From assembly GCA_023399295.1 (NCBI GenBank), contig JAEWQF010000026.1, positions 1 through 30,336 of the forward strand: a DNA stretch of 30,336 nt. The letters run 5' to 3'. The position numbers and the translations under genes were made by a program. The notes beneath the pieces were generated by a model that was not told where the DNA came from, ran no database searches, and saw nothing but the letters and a program-made list of their open reading frames with translations. This DNA comes from Bacteroidota bacterium. GTDB lineage: Bacteria; Bacteroidota; Bacteroidia; Bacteroidales; Dysgonomonadaceae. Shown piece by piece: positions 23,886-30,336 of this stretch; positions within the stretch are counted from its first letter, which is position 1; each line of letters opens with the position of its first letter.

Positions 23886-25922
23886 TCAGTACTTCAGGAT
23901 GATCCGCTCCCCCAGCTCCCTGGCCAGCAGTTTCTTGATCTGCTGCAGTTGCTGCAGTTGCAGGATCAATCCATTTTCATCTTCCGGAGAAGCCTTTTTC
24001 AGCGCTTTCTTGATCACTTCAATCTTCTGCAGCACGTAGGCATTCTTCAACTCGGTGGTGGAACGCGGCACGTAGCTGTTGAGCAGATTCTGCTCCAGCA
24101 GGCGTGAGCGCTGGTCTCCCTCTTCTTCTCCGAGAATCCGTGAGTGAATCTTGCTCAATTGATAGCGGTCGCTCATCAGTTCGGACGCCAGCCGGCTGAT
24201 CTCCGGGTCGGCATGTGAAATGAAATAACGACCGGAATCGAATGCGATGTTTTCAATCTGCTCCACTGCTTCCTCAAAGATGGTGCGGTAGAGCTCATTG
24301 TGAAAACCGATGTTGTCACGTTCCAGGTCGAACAATACAAACTCGGTCACACCGGGTCCCTCTTCTACCAGGATATCCTCTTCCACCACCTTCTTGCCTT
24401 CTTTCCGCTTCTGTTTCTCAAACTTGCGGTAAATAGGCGTGTTGCCATAACGGATCACATAGCGGATGATCTCCCGCTCGTAGCGGTCGTAAGGCCCTGC
24501 AGAGGTGGCAGTTTTGCGCGGTTTGGCAACGACACCATCAGTGATGGCAGCAACCTGCAACCTGTCAGTCTCAACCGTCTCCGCCCGCTCTTTCTGTTCC
24601 TTCTTCCGGTCATAATTGCGCCGTCGGATGCGGTTGATCTCTTCAATCAACACCCGTTCCTGCATCTGTAGCATTTGTGCACACTCCTGCGTATAGACCG
24701 ACCGGGTGATGGAGCTGGGTATCAGCGAGATGCTCTCCACCACGTTGGAGATGAGCCCGGCTCTTTTCACAGGATCATCGCCGGTCTCCTGCAGCAACAG
24801 TTGTGTCTTGAAGCGGATGAAATCAACCTCATTGTCCGCGATATAACGGTTGAACTGCTCCGCATTCTGACTGCGTGCAAACGAGTCGGGATCCTCCCCC
24901 TCGGGCAACAGCACCACCTTGATGTTCATGCCATCCTCCAGCAGCAGGTCGATGCCCCGCAGGGCTGCTTTGATACCGGCGGCATCACCGTCATAGAGCA
25001 CCGTGATGTTCTCCGAGAAACGGTGGATCATGCGTATCTGCCCATGGGTGAGCGCCGTACCGGAAGAGGCCACCACATTCTCGATGCCTGCCTGGTGCAT
25101 CGAGATCACATCGGTATACCCTTCCACCAGGAAGCATTTGTCCTGCTTCACGATGGCACTCTTTGCAAAATAGATGCCGTAAAGCTCCCTGCTCTTTGAG
25201 TAGATCTCACTTTCCGGTGAGTTGACATACTTGCCCACGTTATCCACCTTCTTGAGGATACGCCCCCCAAAAGCGACCACCTTTCCCGATAGGGTGTGTA
25301 CCGGGAAGAGCACCCTCCCCCTGAAGCGATCCACCAGCGGCCTGTTGTCATCACCGCCGGCAGAGAGGCCTGTTTTCAACAGATAATCGCGGCGGTAGCC
25401 GGACTTCTGGGCTTCAGCAGTGAACGCATCGCGTTGCTCCAGACTGTATCCCAGCTGGAATTTCTTCACGATGTCATCCCTGAAACCCCGCTCACGGAAA
25501 TAACTCAATCCCACTGCCTTTCCCTCCGGATGGGTGTGCAGGATCTTCACGAAATAGTCGCGTGCATATTCATTGAGGATGAACATGCTCTCGCGATCAC
25601 TCTGTGCCTGCTTCTCCTCGTCGGTGTACTCCTTCTCAACCACTTCGATGCCATACTTGCGGGCCAGATACTTGAGCGCCTCATAATAGGAGTGCTGCTC
25701 ATGTTTCATCACGAAGTGGATGGGCGACCCACCCTCGCCACAGGCAAAACACTTGCAGATATTCTTTGAGGGTGAGACATAAAAGGAGGGGGTACGGTCG
25801 TCATGAAAAGGACACAATCCCACGAAATTCACACCCCTGCGACGCAATGTCACATAGTCGGAAACCACATCCACAATCTGGGCGGCATCCTGAATACGTG
25901 CTATGGTGAGATGATCGATCAT
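23886..25922 (-). CDS. dnaG: DNA primase
   Basis: DnaG makes RNA primers at the replication fork. The 678-residue protein has the N-terminal CHC2 zinc finger with Cys37, His40, Cys58 and Cys61 (the spacing between His40 and Cys58 is 17). The RNA-polymerase core follows (FRGRVLFPVHTLSGKVVAFGGR), then the TOPRIM acidic sites (FLVEGYTDVISMHQAG, ITVLYDGDAAGIKAALRG). The C-terminal third (about 430-678) is a helical helicase-interaction domain with lysine- and glutamate-rich segments. It is slightly longer than E. coli DnaG (581 aa), as is usual in Bacteroidetes. No rpsU or rpoD neighbours are present, unlike the enterobacterial operon. Confidence 0.97.
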   Translation of the reverse strand: MIDHLTIARIQDAAQIVDVVSDYVTLRRRGVNFVGLCPFHDDRTPSFYVSPSKNICKCFACGEGGSPIHFVMKHEQHSYYEALKYLARKYGIEVVEKEYTDEEKQAQSDRESMFILNEYARDYFVKILHTHPEGKAVGLSYFRERGFRDDIVKKFQLGYSLEQRDAFTAEAQKSGYRRDYLLKTGLSAGGDDNRPLVDRFRGRVLFPVHTLSGKVVAFGGRILKKVDNVGKYVNSPESEIYSKSRELYGIYFAKSAIVKQDKCFLVEGYTDVISMHQAGIENVVASSGTALTHGQIRMIHRFSENITVLYDGDAAGIKAALRGIDLLLEDGMNIKVVLLPEGEDPDSFARSQNAEQFNRYIADNEVDFIRFKTQLLLQETGDDPVKRAGLISNVVESISLIPSSITRSVYTQECAQMLQMQERVLIEEINRIRRRNYDRKKEQKERAETVETDRLQVAAITDGVVAKPRKTATSAGPYDRYEREIIRYVIRYGNTPIYRKFEKQKRKEGKKVVEEDILVEEGPGVTEFVLFDLERDNIGFHNELYRTIFEEAVEQIENIAFDSGRYFISHADPEISRLASELMSDRYQLSKIHSRILGEEEGDQRSRLLEQNLLNSYVPRSTTELKNAYVLQKIEVIKKALKKASPEDENGLILQLQQLQQIKKLLARELGERIILKY

Positions 25923-25980
25923 TGAAGATACGAAATTAGTGATTTAGTTGGTGAAATCGGCTAATTTCAAAAATTATCTC

Positions 25981-25988
25981 TACATTTG
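25981..25988 (+). promoter_or_regulatory. -7 element of the branched-chain aminotransferase gene
   Basis: TACATTTG matches TAnnTTTG exactly and lies 41 bp before the ATG at 26030. No TTTG occurs at 19-20 bp upstream, so the -33 element is poor. Confidence 0.45.
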
Positions 25989-26029
25989 TGTGAGATAAAT
26001 CTGATTCTAACAGTGCTAAAAAATTGAAG

Positions 26030-27049
26030 ATGGAGAAGATTGACTGGTCGAACATCACGTTCGGCTACATGAAGACGGACTACAACGTACGCAGTTACTA
26101 TCGGGACGGAGCATGGAGTGCATCACAGCTGGAGACTTCCGAAGAGCTCAACCTCCACATGGCGGCCACCTGCCTGCATTACGGTCAGGAAGCTTTCGAA
26201 GGGCTGAAGGCTTTCAGGGGAAAAGACGGGAAGATCCGCATCTTCCGTATGCGTGAAAATGCCGAAAGACTGCAATCCTCCTGCCGCGGAATTATGATGG
26301 CTGAGCTTCCGGTGGAGTTGTTTGAAGAGATGGTGCTGCTGGCGGTGAGGAAAAACGAGCGGTTCGTACCGCCCTACGAGAGTGGCGCCTCCCTCTACAT
26401 TCGACCACTGCTGATCGGTACCAGTCCCCAGGTGGGGGTGAAACCGTCAAAAGAATATACCTTCCTGATCTTCGTCACACCGGTAGGACCTTACTTCAAG
26501 GAGGGATTCAAACCGACACCCATGGTAATCATGCGCGAATACGACCGGGCAGCACCACTCGGTACGGGTACCTTCAAGGTGGGTGGCAACTACGCCGCCA
26601 GCCTGCGATCGGGTGAAAAAGCCCATGCGATGGGTTATTCGGCCGTGCTCTACCTCGACGCCAGAGAAAAGAAATACATCGACGAATGTGGACCGGCCAA
26701 CTTCTTCGGCATCAAGGAGAACTGTTACATCACCCCCAAATCGGAATCGATTCTTCCTTCTATCACCAACAAGAGTCTGATGCAACTGGCCGAGGAGATC
26801 GGCATGCGTGTGGAACGACGCCCAATCGCGGAGGAGGAACTGGCCACCTTCGAGGAAGCAGGTGCCTGTGGCACGGCAGCGGTGATCAGCCCCATCCTGC
26901 GCATTGATGACATCAGCGAGAACCGCACCTATCATTTTTCGCGCGATGGGAAAGCCGGACCGGTGAGCGAGAAGCTATACAACAAGCTGCGCGCCATCCA
27001 GTACGGTGATGAACCGGACCGGTATGGTTGGGTGACCATCGTGGAGTAA
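26030..27049 (+). CDS. ilvE: Branched-chain amino acid aminotransferase
   Basis: This 339-residue fold-type IV PLP enzyme transfers amino groups between glutamate and the keto acids of Leu, Ile and Val. Visible landmarks are LHYGQEAFEGLKAFRGKDG (49-67), RPLLIGTSPQVG, the PLP-lysine region LGTGTFKVGGNYAASL with Lys183, YIDECGPANFFGI, LPSITNKSLMQLA and GTAAVISPI. The form is the longer, eukaryote-like BCAT rather than the roughly 310-residue E. coli type. The ATG at 26030 is chosen over an in-frame TTG two codons earlier. It has a -7 promoter element and shares its 3' boundary with the CYTH gene: its TAA ends one base before the other gene's stop codon begins. Confidence 0.95.
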   Translation: MEKIDWSNITFGYMKTDYNVRSYYRDGAWSASQLETSEELNLHMAATCLHYGQEAFEGLKAFRGKDGKIRIFRMRENAERLQSSCRGIMMAELPVELFEEMVLLAVRKNERFVPPYESGASLYIRPLLIGTSPQVGVKPSKEYTFLIFVTPVGPYFKEGFKPTPMVIMREYDRAAPLGTGTFKVGGNYAASLRSGEKAHAMGYSAVLYLDAREKKYIDECGPANFFGIKENCYITPKSESILPSITNKSLMQLAEEIGMRVERRPIAEEELATFEEAGACGTAAVISPILRIDDISENRTYHFSRDGKAGPVSEKLYNKLRAIQYGDEPDRYGWVTIVE

Positions 27050-27526
27050 CTACTGGTCTCGCCACTCCCGATAAGGGTGGATCGAGAGATAAGAGTTGTA
27101 ATAACGCTCGTTGCCGGTAACCTCGTTACCGAGCCACGCGGGTTTCTCGTAGGGATCATCTTCGTTTTCCAGCTCCACCTCGGCAATCTGCAATCCTTCA
27201 TTGGCTCCATGAAACTCGTCCACTTCGAAGGTCTGTTTTCCCGCTTTGACAAGATAACGTATTTTCTCAATCAAAGCACCTTCACACAGGAGGAGCATCT
27301 CTTCCGCATCACGCAGGGGGATCTCATACTCCCACTCATGACGGGAGATACTTCCTTGTCCCACTGCACTTTTTACCGTGAGATACCCATTCTCACCCTT
27401 CACCCGGACGCGCACCACACTGGTACCCGAGAGGGAGAGATATCCCTGTTTCACCACATAATGGTGAAAGGCATCCGGTTTGTAGTCGCCGCTGACCAGA
27501 AATTTGCGTTCAATTTCGTACCCCAT
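27050..27526 (-). CDS. CYTH-domain protein (class IV adenylate cyclase/inorganic triphosphatase fold)
   Basis: The 158-residue protein starts MGYEIERKFLV, the ExExK signature of the CYTH/triphosphate-tunnel family. It continues with alternating charged strands that line the tunnel: VVRVRVKGENGYLTVKS, RHEWEYEIPLRDAEEML, IEKIRYLVKAGKQTFEVDEFHG and LQIAEVELENEDD. It is the short, single-domain form without a CHAD domain. Members hydrolyse inorganic tripolyphosphate or thiamine triphosphate, or act as adenylate cyclases; the sequence does not separate these, though bacterial short forms are often triphosphatases. It is tail to tail with ilvE with no intervening base. Confidence 0.92.
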   Translation of the reverse strand: MGYEIERKFLVSGDYKPDAFHHYVVKQGYLSLSGTSVVRVRVKGENGYLTVKSAVGQGSISRHEWEYEIPLRDAEEMLLLCEGALIEKIRYLVKAGKQTFEVDEFHGANEGLQIAEVELENEDDPYEKPAWLGNEVTGNERYYNSYLSIHPYREWRDQ

Positions 27527-27590
27527 AAGCAGTCATTTATGGATATAACAAACGAAAACAGGAAAAGATTGGGATTTTTTTAAATAAAAA

Positions 27591-27643
27591 TAACTATGTT
27601 TTTAAGATCGCGTAATCACTACGAAAAAATAAAAACATAGTTA
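27591..27643. repeat. 14-bp perfect inverted repeat with 25-bp spacer
   Basis: TAACTATGTTTTTA (27591-27604) and TAAAAACATAGTTA (27630-27643) are exact reverse complements. The dyad lies in the 335-bp AT-rich gap between the divergent CYTH and esterase genes. The stem is AT-only except for one G-C pair and has no T tract after it, so an operator or DNA-structure element is more likely than a terminator. Confidence 0.5.
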
Positions 27644-27767
27644 AGATTTTGGTTGGATTAAATAAAAATCAATGCGCGTAATTCTATTCTTTATTCAATG
27701 AATCTGAAACAAAAATAATATATTTGTTTGAATTAATAAAATAATTCATCAGCCAGCTGCATGCATT

Positions 27768-27798
27768 GTGGAATTATTCCACATATCTTTCCACATAT
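27768..27798. promoter_or_regulatory. Cluster of TTCCAC half-sites upstream of the esterase promoter
   Basis: GTGGAA-TTA-TTCCAC (27768-27782) is an inverted repeat. TTCCACATAT occurs twice as a direct repeat (27777-27786 and 27789-27798) with a 12-bp period. The cluster ends just before the candidate -33 element at 27804, a typical activator position. Confidence 0.4.
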
Positions 27799-27803
27799 AA
27801 TCA

Positions 27804-27833
27804 TTTGCACATCTTTTTCTTTCTCTATCTTTA
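27804..27833 (+). promoter_or_regulatory. Candidate promoter of the sialate O-acetylesterase-like gene
   Basis: TTTG (27804-27807), 18 bp, TATCTTTA (27826-27833): one mismatch in the -7 box and a slightly short spacer. The leader would be about 22 nt. A better -7 match TATATTTG (27719-27726) lies further upstream but has no -33 partner. Confidence 0.4.
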
Positions 27834-27861
27834 TGACTTCAAACAAATATAATGATTTCCA

Positions 27862-29862
27862 ATGAAAAACAGGGTTCTTGCAGCTATTCTAGTGGGGCTA
27901 TTTCTGGCATTTTCTTCTCACCTGTATTCCCAGTTGTCGCTTTCGGCAATTTTCAGTGACCACATGGTGTTGCAACAAAAAACAAATGCACCGATATGGG
28001 GCATGGACAATCCCGGCAGCACCGTGCAAATCAGCACTTCCTGGAACGGAAAATCCTATTCCGCAGTGACAAACAACACCGGTAAATGGCAAACAACGGT
28101 TGAAACACCCGCAGCTGGCGGTCCCTATGAGGTGGTGATCACCGGCAGCGAAAGAATCATCTTGCGCAATGTGCTGATTGGTGAGGTGTGGATCTGCTCC
28201 GGCCAGTCGAACATGGAGATGCCTGTGGCCGGGTGGGGCAAAATCAACCACTACGAGGAAGAGATAGCCGCAGCCAGTCATCCCCGGCTACGACTGCTGC
28301 AGGTAAACAAGGCCACCAGCACCTACCCGCTGGAGGAGGCTGACATCTCTGCGGAAGGGTGGCAGGAGTGTAGCCCGGAAAGCATCCCCTACTTCTCCGC
28401 CACCGCCTTTTTCTTCGGGAGGGATCTTCTGATGGCGCAGGATGTGCCGGTGGGACTGATCCACACCTCCTGGGGTGGCACCATGGCAGAGGCATGGACC
28501 AGCCTGGAATCGCTGCAGCTGATGCCCGACTTCAAAGCAGCAGCAGAGGAGTATGCGGCGTTGCCACACGACCGGGAGCAGCAGAAAGCATATTTCGAAC
28601 AGAAGTACACCGATTGGCACCTCAAGGTGAACGAGCTCGACTTCGGAATGCAAGATGGAGAGGCGATTGCTGCAAAGCCCTCATTCCCGGATAGGGAGTG
28701 GAGCAGCGTCACCCTGCCCGGTCCCTGGGAAAACAACGGCCTGCCTGAGTTCGACGGGATCGCCTGGTACCAGAAGAGCATCGAGATCCCGGATAACTGG
28801 GAGGGACAAGAGCTGATTCTGTCTCTGGGAGCGGTGGATGACAACGAGGAGAGCTGGTTCAACGGTGTGAAGATCGGTGCCACCGAGGGTGCCGGTGTTG
28901 CAAGAGAGTACCGGATCCCCGCAACAGCGGTGAAAGCCGGGAAAGCGACCCTGGTGGTAAGGGTGGTGGATACCGGGGGACTGGGTGGCTTCATGGGCAA
29001 GGAGTCGGAGCTGTACATCGCCCCGGCAGGGAGGGAGAACCTGCGGGAGAACCTGCAGGGTGAGTGGCTCTTCCGCACCGCAGTGAACCTCAACGATGTG
29101 GGCATGCCACCACAGCGAAATCCGAATAGTCCATACTACCCGACTACTCTCTACAACGCCATGATCGCCCCGCTGGTGCCCTACACCATCAGAGGTGCCA
29201 TCTGGTACCAGGGTGAGAGCAATGCCGGTCGTGCCTACCAGTACCGCACGCTCTTCCCGCTGATGATCCGCGACTGGAGAACAAAATGGGGCTACGATTT
29301 CCCATTCTACTTCGTACAGCTGGCCAACTACATGCAGCGCAAATCGGAGCCGGCCGCCTCGGGATGGGCGGAGCTGCGGGAGGCACAACTGCAGACACTC
29401 AACCTGCATCAGACCGGTATGGCTGTCACCATCGACATTGGCGATGCGAATGACATCCACCCAAAGAACAAACAGGATGTGGGCAAACGGCTGGCATTGC
29501 TGGCACGGCACCATACCTATGGTGAGCCAATCGTGGCCGAGGGACCGCGTTACAACTCCTACCGGATCGAAGCGGGGAAGATCCGCATTTGCTTCAAACC
29601 CTGCTCAAGCGGGCTGGCCATTAAGGGAGATGGTGATCTCAAAGGGTTTGCCACCGCCGGTCCGGACAGGGTGTTCCATTGGGCCGAGGCGCACATCGAG
29701 GGCAACGAGGTGGTGGTGCACTCAGCCAAAGTGCCCTTCCCCGTCGCGGTACGCTACGGCTGGGCCGACAACCCTGAGTGTAACCTGGTGAACGAGGCGG
29801 GTCTCCCGGCCTCCCCCTTCCGTACAGATGACTGGCCGGGGACGACGATTCACAACCGGTAA
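27862..29862 (+). CDS. Secreted sialate O-acetylesterase-like enzyme (SGNH/SASA domain)
   Basis: The 666-residue protein has a signal peptide (1-23, ending HLYS) and probably acts in the periplasm. Its SGNH-type esterase domain has the nucleophile block GEVWICSGQSNMEMP with Ser116, the GxxW-type block IWYQGESNAGRAYQYR, and the catalytic Asp531 and His533 in DANDIHPKNK. An inserted jelly-roll domain (about 270-400, with WYQKSIEIPDNWEGQELILSLGAVDDNEESWFNG) splits the esterase, as in many Bacteroidetes members. These enzymes remove O-acetyl groups from sialic acids or from acetylated plant glycans; no sialidase or xylanase neighbour is visible to choose between them. It is divergent from the CYTH gene and ends 28 bp before the convergent AAA+ gene. 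Confidence 0.92.
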   Translation: MKNRVLAAILVGLFLAFSSHLYSQLSLSAIFSDHMVLQQKTNAPIWGMDNPGSTVQISTSWNGKSYSAVTNNTGKWQTTVETPAAGGPYEVVITGSERIILRNVLIGEVWICSGQSNMEMPVAGWGKINHYEEEIAAASHPRLRLLQVNKATSTYPLEEADISAEGWQECSPESIPYFSATAFFFGRDLLMAQDVPVGLIHTSWGGTMAEAWTSLESLQLMPDFKAAAEEYAALPHDREQQKAYFEQKYTDWHLKVNELDFGMQDGEAIAAKPSFPDREWSSVTLPGPWENNGLPEFDGIAWYQKSIEIPDNWEGQELILSLGAVDDNEESWFNGVKIGATEGAGVAREYRIPATAVKAGKATLVVRVVDTGGLGGFMGKESELYIAPAGRENLRENLQGEWLFRTAVNLNDVGMPPQRNPNSPYYPTTLYNAMIAPLVPYTIRGAIWYQGESNAGRAYQYRTLFPLMIRDWRTKWGYDFPFYFVQLANYMQRKSEPAASGWAELREAQLQTLNLHQTGMAVTIDIGDANDIHPKNKQDVGKRLALLARHHTYGEPIVAEGPRYNSYRIEAGKIRICFKPCSSGLAIKGDGDLKGFATAGPDRVFHWAEAHIEGNEVVVHSAKVPFPVAVRYGWADNPECNLVNEAGLPASPFRTDDWPGTTIHNR

Positions 29863-29890
29863 TGGTTTCTCTTGCCGGTCCGGTAACCGG

Positions 29891-30336
29891 CTAACGAAAT
29901 CCAACCTTCCGGTAGCCGCTGGTCTGGTCTTCGATCCATTCAAACCGGTCGACATCGGCAAAGATTACCCGGTTTGACAGCTCACCCGATGCGGCGATTC
30001 GAAGCTGCGCAATCTGCGCCACTGTATGTGCCAGCAGCAACATCGTGCGGGCATTCACCTGATACCGATTGCGTGCGTTATCGCGCATACGGCCAATGAA
30101 TCGGAGGAATTCTTCCTCTGCATCCTGATCCATGACCAGTTGGTGTTCCACCTGAAGCAGATGAGCAAAAACTGCACATAACTCTTCTTGTGTAAAGTCA
30201 TTGAAAACAATTGAGTGGTTGAACGAGGCAATGCCATTGTTAGCCAGGTTCTTCGCGATTGCTTCATTCCCATCTCCTGTTTCGGCAAAAACAACCGCCA
30301 CGTTCAGTTTCATTTCCCTGATCTTGTTGGTGATCC
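29891..30336 (-). CDS. C-terminal part of a probable AAA+ ATPase (CbbX/SpoVK-like), cut by window edge
   Basis: The frame is open from the right edge to a TAG at 29893-29891, about 148 residues; an internal ATG at 30313 is not taken as the start because the reading continues upstream (ITNKIRE). The visible part follows the end of a SpoVK/CbbX-type AAA+ module: NVAVVFAETGDGNEAIAKNL resembles the segment before sensor I, SIVFNDFTQEELCAVFAHLL the lid linker, and YQVNARTMLLLAHTVAQIAQLR the sensor-II helix. After it come about 35 residues of non-AAA sequence. Walker motifs would lie outside the window. The usual Arg-finger pair in the NPGLRSRF position is not seen. The family call is by resemblance only. 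Confidence 0.5.
   Translation of the reverse strand, partial: ITNKIREMKLNVAVVFAETGDGNEAIAKNLANNGIASFNHSIVFNDFTQEELCAVFAHLLQVEHQLVMDQDAEEEFLRFIGRMRDNARNRYQVNARTMLLLAHTVAQIAQLRIAASGELSNRVIFADVDRFEWIEDQTSGYRKVGFR

Noticed and set aside
29874..29891. GCCGGT/ACCGGC hairpin between the esterase gene and the AAA+ like gene
   Set aside because: Only six base pairs, overlaps the stop codon and has no T tract, so it is not called a terminator.
1..30336. CRISPR arrays, insertion sequences, integrases, toxin-antitoxin or restriction genes
   Set aside because: No regularly spaced direct repeats, terminal inverted repeats flanking a transposase, or proteins of these families were seen in any frame.

Overview
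The window looks like a chromosomal segment of a Bacteroidetes (Bacteroidales-type) bacterium. The evidence is a SusC-type TonB receptor behind an AraC regulator, many copies of the Bacteroidetes promoter signature (-33 TTTG, 19-20 bp, -7 TAnnTTTG), a long (616 aa) insert-containing IspG, the DapL lysine route, lipoproteins with Bacteroidetes-style lipoboxes, and a XusABC-like siderophore locus. A Dysgonomonadaceae-like organism (Proteiniphilum or Petrimonas type) would fit the moderate GC content and gene set, but this is only an impression. I saw no insertion sequence, phage gene, CRISPR array or rRNA.

Layout. 1-1747: 5' part of a minus-strand SusC/RagA receptor with its promoter, cut by the left edge. 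1962-2976: an AraC-family regulator and a CAU-anticodon tRNA, both minus. 3323-3757: an OsmC-like protein. 3817-6859: minus-strand run of an MBL-fold hydrolase, a glyoxalase-I-like VOC protein and ispG. 7068-9516: an AqpZ-type aquaporin, fabI and a Sua5/YrdC-type protein, each separated by a clear intrinsic terminator. 9591-11282: an S41 peptidase lipoprotein. 11317-13108: minus-strand run of an ArsC/Spx-like protein, dusB and a small secreted protein.

13356-19182 is the most interesting region: a plus-strand cluster encoding a TonB receptor (XusA-like), a DUF4374 lipoprotein (XusB-like), an extra helical lipoprotein with duplicated LTxxQ-type modules, and a PepSY-TM inner-membrane protein (XusC-like). 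In Bacteroides thetaiotaomicron, XusA/XusB/XusC capture xenosiderophores; here a fourth, Spy/CpxP-like gene sits inside the cluster. Its promoter region carries a 12-bp palindrome and GATAAT-type half-sites that could be metal-regulator sites.

19145-25922 is minus-strand housekeeping: dnaG, an ABC-2 exporter (ATPase then permease), dapF and dapL. DapL makes LL-diaminopimelate and DapF epimerises it, so the pair supplies lysine and cell wall. dapF has a terminator-like hairpin between a candidate promoter and its start codon. 26030-27526 holds a branched-chain aminotransferase and a CYTH-domain protein that meet tail to tail with no bases between them. 27862-29862 is a secreted sialate O-acetylesterase-like enzyme behind an AT-rich regulatory region with several inverted and direct repeats. 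The right edge cuts a minus-strand gene whose visible C-terminus resembles a CbbX/SpoVK-type AAA+ ATPase.
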